From Myxococcus qinghaiensis (GTDB lineage Bacteria; Myxococcota; Myxococcia; Myxococcales; Myxococcaceae), in contig NZ_JAKCFA010000003.1 in the NCBI RefSeq assembly GCF_024198215.1, positions 248,001 to 312,000 on the forward strand: 64,000 nucleotides of DNA. Reading direction: 5' to 3'. Of the stretch, positions 26,499 to 33,652 are shown in pieces. Position 1 is the stretch's first letter. Each line of letters opens with the position of its first letter. The position numbers and the translations under genes are program-made. The notes under the pieces are model-generated. The model saw only the letters and a program-made list of their open reading frames with translations. It was not told where the DNA came from and ran no database searches.

Positions 26499-27320
26499 TC
26501 ACTCCCTCGCGGTCGCGGCGGGGAACACCGTGGCGATGCCGGTTGTGCCCGGCTCTAAACCGACCGGGGCCTCCTGCCGGACGACACGCTCCAGCCCGAG
26601 GAAGGCCCGGGTGCGCTCATGTCGGGGCCGCTCCAACACCTGCGCGGGAGTGCCCTCCTCCAGGATGCGCCCCCCATGCAGCACCAGCATCCGCGAGCAC
26701 AGCTCCCGCGCGAAGCGCATCTCGTGCGTCACCGTCACCAGGGCCAGGCCGTCCTCGCGCAGCCGTGAGAGCAGCTCCACGAGCTCGCCCACCCGCTCGG
26801 GGTCCAGCGCGCTGGTGGGCTCGTCCAGCAGCAACGCCTCGGGCTCCATCGCCAGCGCCCGGGCAATCGCCACCCGCTGCTGCTCGCCACCGGACAGCTC
26901 CGACGGGTAGGCCCCCTCGCGATGGGACAGACCCACCTTCTCCAGGAGCGCGCGCCCCAGCTCCGTGGCCGCCTTCGCGTCCAGGCCCCTCACATACCGG
27001 GGAGCCTCGGTGATGTTGCCCAGCGCGGTGCGGTGCGCGAACAGGTGCCACTGCTGGAAGACGAAGCCCACGCGGCGCCGGATGTTGGACACCCGCGCCC
27101 CGCTCGCGCGCAGCGCTCCAGGCTCCAGCACGTCATCCCCCACGCGGATGGAGCCTGAGTCGAAGGGCTCCAGTCCATTCAGGCAACGCAAGAGCGTGCT
27201 CTTGCCCCCGCCCGAGGGGCCTACCAGCGCCACCACCTCGCCGGGGGCGAAGGACGCGTTGATGCCGTCCAGCACCGCGCGCCCGTCGTAGCGCTTGCAC
27301 AGGTCCTTCACTTCAATCAT
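26499..27320 (-). CDS. polar amino-acid ABC transporter ATP-binding protein
   Basis: A 273-residue protein. Walker A GPSGGGKST, Q-loop FVFQQWHLF, signature LSGGEQQRVAIARAL, Walker B ALLLDEPTSALDP and H-loop TVTHEM are all intact and of GlnQ/HisP type. The C-terminal about 35 residues go beyond the usual about 245-residue core. The start overlaps the receptor-permease stop by 4 bp, giving translational coupling. It energises uptake of a polar amino acid or an analogue. Confidence 0.95.
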   Translation of the reverse strand: MIEVKDLCKRYDGRAVLDGINASFAPGEVVALVGPSGGGKSTLLRCLNGLEPFDSGSIRVGDDVLEPGALRASGARVSNIRRRVGFVFQQWHLFAHRTALGNITEAPRYVRGLDAKAATELGRALLEKVGLSHREGAYPSELSGGEQQRVAIARALAMEPEALLLDEPTSALDPERVGELVELLSRLREDGLALVTVTHEMRFARELCSRMLVLHGGRILEEGTPAQVLERPRHERTRAFLGLERVVRQEAPVGLEPGTTGIATVFPAATARE

Positions 27321-28798
27321 CCGCGTTCCAACCTCGCTTCCAACCGCCTCGCCAGGAGCGACAGAGGGTAGCTCATCGCCAGGTAGAGCGCCGCGCACAG
27401 CGCACCCGGCAACAACCAACCGCGAACATCCACCGCGGTAATCGTCATCCGTTTGGTGAGCTCGACAACGGAGATGACGGACACCAGGGAGCTGTCCTTG
27501 AGCAGCGCGATGAAGTCGTTGGTGGCGCTCGGCAGCGCCACGCGGAAGGCCTGGGGAAAGACGACCCGCCGCAGCGCCAGCCGCATGGACATGCCCAGCG
27601 CGAGCGCCGCCTCCATTTGCCCGCGCGGCACCGCCAGCACTCCCGCCCGGTACACCTCCGCCTCGTAGGCCGCGTAGTTCAACCCCAGCCCCAGCACCGC
27701 GGCGCTGAGCGCGTCCAGCCGCAGCACGCCCGCCAGGCCGTAGTAGAGAACATAGAGCTGGAGCAGCACCGGCGTGCCCCGAAACAGCTCCACGTACAGC
27801 GAGGCCAGCCGGCCCAGCCAGCGCGGGCCGAACAGCCGCGCGAGCGCCAGGCCCACGCCCAGTGGCACCGCGAGCGCCATGGCCAGCACGGAGACCACCA
27901 GCGTCACCAGCGCCGCCTGGAGGAACATCACCCACTGCGCCCAGCCCAGGTGCGGCGTCTGAGTCTGCGCGAGCACCTCGCGCGTCTGCGCGTCGGACCA
28001 CTCCACCATCCGCTGCTGGGCCGCGCTGTCGATGTTCCACCGAGCGAAAATCTGCCTCAGCTCTCCCGAGCGCGCGATGTGCCCCAGCGCCACGTCCAGC
28101 GCCGCGCGCAGGTCCTCGTCCCCGGGCCGCACCGCAATCGCGTAGTAGCCCTCCCCCACGTCTCCCACCACGCGCAGCACCGCTCGCGGCTGGCCGTAGC
28201 GCTGGGCGATGAGGTCATCCATCAGCACCGCGTCCACCCGCCCCTGCTCCAGGTCGATGTAGGGCTCCTGCACGCCCTCGTACGGCACCGCGTGGATGCC
28301 CTCGCGCTGGAGCAAATCCCACGCCTGGGAGTTGGCCAGCGTCCCCACGCGCCGGCCCTTCAACGACGCCAGACCCGTGACGGAGTCGTCGTCGCGCCGG
28401 GCCATCAGCCGGAGCTGGAAGATGAAGTACGGCCGCGTGAAGAGGATGCGACCGCTGCGCGCGGGCGTGATTTCGATGCCGTTGAGCGCCACGTCGAACG
28501 AGCCGCGCTCCAAGGAGGGAATCAGGCTGGACCAGTCGTTCTGCACGAAGCGGGCGCGCACCCCCAGCTCCCGCGCCAGCGCGTCCGCCAGCTCCACCTC
28601 GAACCCGCGCATGCGTCCCGGTACGTCCGGGTCCTCCATGGCGTAGGGCTCGCCGCCTTGCGCATCCGCGCCCCACCGGAGCTCGCCTGCTCTCCGCACC
28701 CGCTCCAGCCCCACCTCCCGCCGCTGGACGCAGGATGTCATCAGCACCGAGAGCACCAGCAAGGCACCGGCGCCGCGCCACACCGCACTCACATTCAT
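27317..28798 (-). CDS. amino-acid ABC transporter: solute receptor fused to permease
   Basis: A 493-residue protein. Residues 1-24 are a lipoprotein-like signal (VLMTSC). About 30-270 is a family 3 periplasmic binding domain (GELRWGADAQGGEPYA, then MRGFEVELADALA and FDVALNGIEITPARS). About 290-493 is a HisM/GlnP-type permease with its EAA loop (EAALALGMSMRLALRRVVFPQA). The fused order matches known receptor-permease polypeptides in which the substrate domain is covalently tied to the channel. It forms an operon with the ATPase and an alpha/beta-hydrolase. Confidence 0.92.
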   Translation of the reverse strand: MNVSAVWRGAGALLVLSVLMTSCVQRREVGLERVRRAGELRWGADAQGGEPYAMEDPDVPGRMRGFEVELADALARELGVRARFVQNDWSSLIPSLERGSFDVALNGIEITPARSGRILFTRPYFIFQLRLMARRDDDSVTGLASLKGRRVGTLANSQAWDLLQREGIHAVPYEGVQEPYIDLEQGRVDAVLMDDLIAQRYGQPRAVLRVVGDVGEGYYAIAVRPGDEDLRAALDVALGHIARSGELRQIFARWNIDSAAQQRMVEWSDAQTREVLAQTQTPHLGWAQWVMFLQAALVTLVVSVLAMALAVPLGVGLALARLFGPRWLGRLASLYVELFRGTPVLLQLYVLYYGLAGVLRLDALSAAVLGLGLNYAAYEAEVYRAGVLAVPRGQMEAALALGMSMRLALRRVVFPQAFRVALPSATNDFIALLKDSSLVSVISVVELTKRMTITAVDVRGWLLPGALCAALYLAMSYPLSLLARRLEARLERG

Positions 28799-28850
28799 TC
28801 CGAGGACTCCCACTCTGTAGCAGATGCAGGCCTGACCCAGTATTCAGGTC

Positions 28851-28879
28851 CTGACACTTTCTCCGGGACCCCGTACTAG
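28851..28879 (+). promoter_or_regulatory. sigma-70-type promoter candidate for the two-component operon
   Basis: CTGACA (28851-28856) and TACTAG (28874-28879) are separated by exactly 17 bp. The predicted start lies near 28886, about 22 bp before the response-regulator ATG, which has AGAGGAG as ribosome site. Confidence 0.5.
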
Positions 28880-28907
28880 AGTGCCGCGTCAGAGGAGCCA
28901 AGGCGTC

Positions 28908-29600
28908 ATGGAAGCATACAAGGTGCTGGTGGTGGACGACGAGCCGCAGGTGGCACACGCCTTGAGGCGGCTGCTGCGGCGCGAGGGTTTCGACGTCCAG
29001 CTCGCGTTCAACGGAGAAGAAGCGCTCGAGCGGCTCAAGACCTTCAGCCCGGATATCGTCCTGACGGACTTCCGGATGCCAGGGATGACGGGCAGCGAGC
29101 TGTTGCAGCGAATCAAACGCAGTCACCCGCTCGCGCTGCGGCTCATCATCTCCGGCTACGCCGACTTCAAGTCGGTGGTCGCCTCGGTGAACGAAGGCGA
29201 AATCTGTCGCTTCATCAGCAAGCCGTGGGATGACGCGGAGCTGGTGACGTACCTGTCCGGCCTCTTGCGCCACCGCGAGACGCTCGCGCAGCTCTACGCG
29301 CCGTTCCGCGCCGCGCCCCAGGGCGTCAGCGCGGAGGTGAGCCCGACGGACGCGGCGCTCGTGCTGAAGGTGCAGGTGGCCGACCCCGCGTTCCCCGCGG
29401 ACCAGGCCGTCAAGATCATCGAGCGCTTCGCGGGCCTGCTGGCCGATGACAGCCTGAAGGTCGTCGGGGGCCTGCTGGAGCGCTTCGGAGGACGGCTGTC
29501 CTTCGTCGCGGAGGTGGGCGGGCCGCAGCGGCTGAGGTTGGAGCTGCCGGTGCGCGCGGAGCCGACCCCCGCGGTCCGACAAGGGGTAGGCGAGGCATGA
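28908..29600 (+). CDS. response regulator with receiver and uncharacterised C-terminal domain
   Basis: A 230-residue protein. The receiver has VVDDEP (acidic pocket), phospho-acceptor Asp about 54 in LTDFRMPGMTG, SGY and the KPWDD lysine loop. The F-I-S-K-P-W-D-D form is typical of HupR/RpfG-class receivers. About 100 C-terminal residues form a separate mixed alpha/beta domain that is not a DNA-binding, HD-GYP or GGDEF domain. It overlaps the following kinase gene by 4 bp, so the two form a cognate pair. Confidence 0.88.
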   Translation: MEAYKVLVVDDEPQVAHALRRLLRREGFDVQLAFNGEEALERLKTFSPDIVLTDFRMPGMTGSELLQRIKRSHPLALRLIISGYADFKSVVASVNEGEICRFISKPWDDAELVTYLSGLLRHRETLAQLYAPFRAAPQGVSAEVSPTDAALVLKVQVADPAFPADQAVKIIERFAGLLADDSLKVVGGLLERFGGRLSFVAEVGGPQRLRLELPVRAEPTPAVRQGVGEA

Positions 29601-30955
29601 CGCCGCCTCCGTCCACGGAAGCCCCGGAGACGGAAATCGACGCGGACTGGGTGAACAGCCGCCTCAAGCGCTTCACCCTCCTGGCGTGCCTCCTCATCCA
29701 CGGCCTGCTTGTCTCCAGCCTCTGGGGACAGTGGACCCTCGTCGTCCTGGTGACGGTGGGCTTCGTCGCGGTGACCTCGGCCAACCTGGTGCTCGCGCGG
29801 GATTTCTTCTCGCGCCACACCCGTCTCGTGGAGGCCGTGCGCTTCACGATGAACATGCTGGCCACCATCTTCTACGGCATGGCGAGCGACTGGGCCCTGC
29901 CTGTCTGGCTGTACCTGCCGCTCAACGCGCTGTGGGTGGACTACTTCGCGGACTCGAGCGCGCGGGCGCGGTTGATCCTGCTGCTGGTGCTCGTGGCGGG
30001 CGCGGCGCTGGTGGACGGGTGTCCGCCCTTCCTCCCCGCCTGCTTCGTGCTGCTGTCGCTGCTCACGTACTTCATCTCCGAGGGACGGGTGTTCCTCACC
30101 CACCACGCCCTGCGGGGCCTGGCGCGCCAGCACGAGGAGTTGGCGCAGGCGCACGCGCAGCTGGAGCTGGCCCACCGCCGCGCGCGGGAGCAGGAGCGGC
30201 TGTCCAGCCTGGGCATGCTCGCGGCGGGCGTGGCGCACGAAATCAACAACCCCATGAGCTACGTGAAGAGCAACGTGAACGCGCTGCTCATGGACCTGCG
30301 CGCCCTGAAGCACCTGCCGCCGGAGCTGAACGAGTACGTGGACGACGTGCTCCCCGCTACCGCGGATGGCATCCGCCGCGTCGTCGCCATCGTCGCGGAC
30401 CTGCGACGCTTCGCGCGCGGGGACCCGGGGGCGCTGGAGGAGTACGACCTCAACGAGGAGATCGCCGTCGCGCTGCGCATCACCCGCACCCAGGTGCAGT
30501 CCCACTGCGAGGTGGAGGTGACGCTGGCGGACCTGCCGCGCCTGTTGGGACGCCCCGGCCAGCTCGCGCAGGTGGTGGTGAACCTGCTCATGAACGCGGC
30601 GCAGGCCATGCCCGGCGGAGGCCGCATCCACCTGTCCACGCGCATGGAGGCCGACGAGGCGGTGCTGTGCGTGCGCGACTCGGGCCTCGGCATGACACCC
30701 GAGGTGCAGGCCCGGCTCTTCCAGCCCTTCTTCACCACCAAGCCCGCGGGCGAAGGCACGGGCATGGGGCTGGCCGTGGTGCACGGCATCATCACCTCGC
30801 ACCAGGGCCGCATCGACGTGGAGAGCTCCCCCGAGGGCGGCACCTGCTTCACCGTCCGCCTGCCGCGAATCCCGCTGGACCTGGACCTCCCCAACCTCCC
30901 CGGGGCTCCGCCGCCCTCCGCCTCGACGACGAAGTCCCGCTCGGACGCGGCCTGA
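29597..30955 (+). CDS. membrane sensor histidine kinase
   Basis: A 452-residue protein. Five or six membrane segments span about residues 25-165 with short loops, followed by a coiled coil (HEELAQAHAQLELAHRRA). The HisKA motif is MLAAGVAHEINNPMSYVKSN, of the NtrB/HPK4 type, and HATPase_c has NLLMNAAQAMP, DSGLGM, FFTTKPAGEGTGMGL. The sensor has no large periplasmic loop, so it probably reads a membrane or intramembrane signal. It phosphorylates the overlapping upstream response regulator. Its stop lies 9 bp from the stop of the opposing DsbA-like gene. Confidence 0.9.
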   Translation: MTPPPSTEAPETEIDADWVNSRLKRFTLLACLLIHGLLVSSLWGQWTLVVLVTVGFVAVTSANLVLARDFFSRHTRLVEAVRFTMNMLATIFYGMASDWALPVWLYLPLNALWVDYFADSSARARLILLLVLVAGAALVDGCPPFLPACFVLLSLLTYFISEGRVFLTHHALRGLARQHEELAQAHAQLELAHRRAREQERLSSLGMLAAGVAHEINNPMSYVKSNVNALLMDLRALKHLPPELNEYVDDVLPATADGIRRVVAIVADLRRFARGDPGALEEYDLNEEIAVALRITRTQVQSHCEVEVTLADLPRLLGRPGQLAQVVVNLLMNAAQAMPGGGRIHLSTRMEADEAVLCVRDSGLGMTPEVQARLFQPFFTTKPAGEGTGMGLAVVHGIITSHQGRIDVESSPEGGTCFTVRLPRIPLDLDLPNLPGAPPPSASTTKSRSDAA

Positions 30956-30964
30956 AGCCGGGCC

Positions 30965-31612
30965 TCAGCGCTTCAGCGCGGCGTCGATGTGCCCGGCGAA
31001 GACCTCCAGGGGCTGGGCCCCCGTCACCCCGGTGCCGTTGATGAAGAACGTGGGCGTGCCGGCGATGCCCCGGCGCTGCGCCTCCACCAAGTCGGCCTCC
31101 ACGTAGTTGTCCCAGGCCTTGGTGTCGAGCGACTTCTTGAAGCGCTCCAGGTCAAGCCCCAGCCCCTTCGCGTACTTCTCCAGCGAGGCCCGGTCCAACG
31201 CGCGCTGGTTGTCGAAGAGCACGTCGTGCATCTCCCAGAACTTGCCCTGCTCGTGCGCCGCCATCGCCGCGATGGCCGCCTTCTTCGCGTCCACGTGGGA
31301 GGGCAGCGGCATGTGCCGGAAGACGATGCGAATCTTGTCGCCATACCGCTCGCGCAGGCCCTCGACGACCGACGCGCCCCTCGAACAGAAGGGGCACTCG
31401 AAGTCGGACCACACCTCCACCGTCACCGCCGCCTTCTGGGGCCCCAGCGCCGGAGCCTCCGCGCGCGGCGTGGCGGCGATGAGCTTGTTCGTGGCTCGGG
31501 AGACCTTGGGCTCCTTGTCGCAGTCGGGCTTGGGCTCGTCACCGGCGAGGGCGGGATGGAACGAAGACAACGCGACAGCGGCCGCAATCAATGCGGAGAC
31601 CCGGGACTTCAT
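30965..31612 (-). CDS. periplasmic DsbA/DsbG-type thiol-disulfide oxidoreductase
   Basis: A 215-residue protein with a signal peptide (cleavage near ALAGDE). The thioredoxin-like active site is FECPFCSRGAS (CPFC), followed by the helical insert of DsbA-type proteins and the cis-Pro loop GIAGTPTFFING. A CPFC active site and VEVWSDFECPFC lead-in are usual in DsbA-family protein 'thioredoxin_4' members. The likely role is oxidising or isomerising disulfides in exported proteins, in keeping with several Cys-rich exported proteins in this window. Confidence 0.92.
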   Translation of the reverse strand: MKSRVSALIAAAVALSSFHPALAGDEPKPDCDKEPKVSRATNKLIAATPRAEAPALGPQKAAVTVEVWSDFECPFCSRGASVVEGLRERYGDKIRIVFRHMPLPSHVDAKKAAIAAMAAHEQGKFWEMHDVLFDNQRALDRASLEKYAKGLGLDLERFKKSLDTKAWDNYVEADLVEAQRRGIAGTPTFFINGTGVTGAQPLEVFAGHIDAALKR

Positions 31613-31755
31613 GGGAGGACCTCGTGGGATGTGGATGGGTGGGGACGACGGGCCTCCTGCTGGGAGACCGGGCGTCGCGGGGCTCGTCGCCCTCGCGGAC
31701 GGATAGTGACGGCCGGGCCGCGCGAGTTTCAGCGGCGTGTTATTTCCCGCGCACC

Positions 31756-32952
31756 ATGTCCACCGAGCGCCTTTATTTCGAAGACCCGTTCCTCCACCGC
31801 TTCACCGCGCGTGTCGTGGCCCACGGCACGTGGAACGGAGCGCCCTCCGTGGTGCTGGACCGCACCGCCTTCTATCCAGAGGCCGGCGGGCAGATGGCCG
31901 ACGCCGGCGTGCTCGGAGGCCGGGCCGTGCGCGACGTGCAGGTGGACGACGCGGGCACCGTGCACCACCTGCTGGACGCAGCGGACACGAAGCCCCTGCC
32001 CGCCCCCGGCGAGGCGCTCGAGGGCCTGGTGGACGCGGAGCGACGCCGCGCTCACATGTCGCTGCACACCGGCCAGCACATGCTGTCGCGCGCGCTGCTG
32101 GACATCGCGGGCGCGGCCACCGTGTCCTCGCGGCTGGGCGCCACGTGCACCATCGACACGGACCAGGACACGCTGGACGAAGAGCGCGTGGCCCAGGCGG
32201 AGGCGCACGTCAACGCCATCATCGACGCCGACCTCCCCATCCGGGCCTTCTTCCCCACGCCCGAGGAGCTGGCCGCGCTGCCCCTGCGCCGCGCGCCCAA
32301 GGTGACGGACAACATCCGCGTCATCCAGGTGGGTGACTTCGACGTGTCCCCCTGCGGCGGCACCCACTGCACGCGCACCGGGCAGGTGGGCATGGTGCGG
32401 GTGCTGGGCGTGGAGCGCTACAAGGGCAAGGGCCGCGTCCTCTTCTCCGCGGGTCCGCGCGCGCGGCGCGAGCTGTGGGAAGAAGCGGGCACGCTGCGCG
32501 CCATGGGACGGGCCTTCACGTGCGGCCCCGCGGAGGTCCCCACCGTGGTGGAGAAGCTGCGCCGCGAGCTGACCGAGGCCCGTGAGGCCCTGGGCGCCGC
32601 CCGCGCGCGCCTGGCCGAGCACACCGCCGTGGAGCTCGCCGCCCAGCTCGACGCGTCCGCCGACAAGACCCTCGTCGCCGTGCTCGACGGCGCCGGCCCC
32701 GAGCAACTGCGCGCCGTGGCCACCCGCCTCACCTCCCGTCCCGACGCGGTGGTGTTCCTGGGCGGCCGCACCGCCGACGGCCTCGCGGTCCTCATCTCCC
32801 GGGGCGCCTCCTCCTCCTTCGGCTGCGGGGCCTTCCTCAAGCGCGCCGCCGAGGCCGCCGGGGGCCGGGGCGGAGGACGTCCCGAGCACGCCGAGGGCCG
32901 CCTTCCCGCCACCACCGACTGGCCCGCAATCGTCGCGTCCTGTCGGAATTGA
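31756..32952 (+). CDS. AlaX-type alanyl-tRNA editing protein with DHHA1 domain
   Basis: A 398-residue protein. The AlaRS editing-domain zinc ligands are present: HTGQH (about residues 103-107) and CGGTHC (about 200-205). An Ala/Glu-rich coiled coil and a DHHA1 domain with SRGASSSFGCGAFLKR near the C-terminus follow. It hydrolyses mischarged Ser-tRNA(Ala) or Gly-tRNA(Ala) and lacks the aminoacylation domain, so it is a free-standing editing factor of the long AlaX-L class. The last visible codons are an acidic/Trp tail. The start at 31756 fits the first conserved strand. Confidence 0.9.
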   Translation: MSTERLYFEDPFLHRFTARVVAHGTWNGAPSVVLDRTAFYPEAGGQMADAGVLGGRAVRDVQVDDAGTVHHLLDAADTKPLPAPGEALEGLVDAERRRAHMSLHTGQHMLSRALLDIAGAATVSSRLGATCTIDTDQDTLDEERVAQAEAHVNAIIDADLPIRAFFPTPEELAALPLRRAPKVTDNIRVIQVGDFDVSPCGGTHCTRTGQVGMVRVLGVERYKGKGRVLFSAGPRARRELWEEAGTLRAMGRAFTCGPAEVPTVVEKLRRELTEAREALGAARARLAEHTAVELAAQLDASADKTLVAVLDGAGPEQLRAVATRLTSRPDAVVFLGGRTADGLAVLISRGASSSFGCGAFLKRAAEAAGGRGGGRPEHAEGRLPATTDWPAIVASCRN

Positions 32953-33076
32953 CCCAGGGGAACCTACCCGCACCCACCCGCAACGCGTCGCGTCACAGTC
33001 TCACCCCCGAAGGGAAACCCCCGGCCCCGTTCAATCGAGCGGAGGGGGCGCTCCACCGGTGGAACGACATGAGAAG

Positions 33077-33652
33077 ATGGGTGTAGGGGTTCGCGCCACG
33101 ATGGACGACGGGCAGCACCGACAGTTCGATGCGTTTGCTCGCTCGCGCCGGCCGGGACTGCTGCGTCTTGCCCGGCGCCTGTGCTCCGGGGGTGGAATCG
33201 ACCCGGAAGACCTGGTGCAGGAGACGCTCGAGCGCGCCTTCCGGAACTTCGACCGGTTGGTGGCGGAGAACCCGGGCGCGGTGAGCGTGTGGCTGAGCAC
33301 CACGCTGAGCAATCGCTTCCTGGACCACTGTCGGCGCAGACGCACGGAGGTATTGGGGGCGCCGTCGCTGCGCGTGGTGCAGGACCAGGAGGTGTCCGGG
33401 GAGCCGGTGCCGCTGGAGCAATGGGAGCAAGTCACGCGGGCCGACTTCCAGCGCGCCATCGAACAGCTCCGGCCGCCGCATTTGCGAGAGGCGTACCGGC
33501 TGCACGTGGCCGGACTTCGATATCGGGCCATCGCGAAGCAGTTGGATGCACCCGAGGGAACGGTGGGGCGGTGGCTCAGCGAGGCGCGGCAGGCTCTGCG
33601 GGGGCTGCTGGCTCCCGGCGCCGCCTCGAGTGAGGGCAGGGCCAGACCATGA
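33077..33652 (+). CDS. sigma-70 family (ECF-type) RNA polymerase sigma factor
   Basis: A 191-residue protein, or 183 if initiated at ATG 33101. Region 2 contains LRLARRLCSGGGIDPEDLVQETLERAF and the FDRL segment; region 4 is LREAYRLHVAGLRYRAIAKQLD, then EGTVGRWLSEARQAL, a helix-turn-helix. Regions 1 and 3 are missing, as in extracytoplasmic-function sigma factors. The stop overlaps by 4 bp the next gene, which begins with a zinc-type anti-sigma motif. The two are therefore a sigma/anti-sigma pair made in equal amounts. Confidence 0.92.
   Translation: MGVGVRATMDDGQHRQFDAFARSRRPGLLRLARRLCSGGGIDPEDLVQETLERAFRNFDRLVAENPGAVSVWLSTTLSNRFLDHCRRRRTEVLGAPSLRVVQDQEVSGEPVPLEQWEQVTRADFQRAIEQLRPPHLREAYRLHVAGLRYRAIAKQLDAPEGTVGRWLSEARQALRGLLAPGAASSEGRARP

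Noticed and set aside
32959..32990. GGAACC with CGTCG as an autoregulated promoter of the sigma operon
   Set aside because: The spacing (about 21 bp) is too long for a typical ECF promoter (about 16 bp), so it is not listed as a feature.
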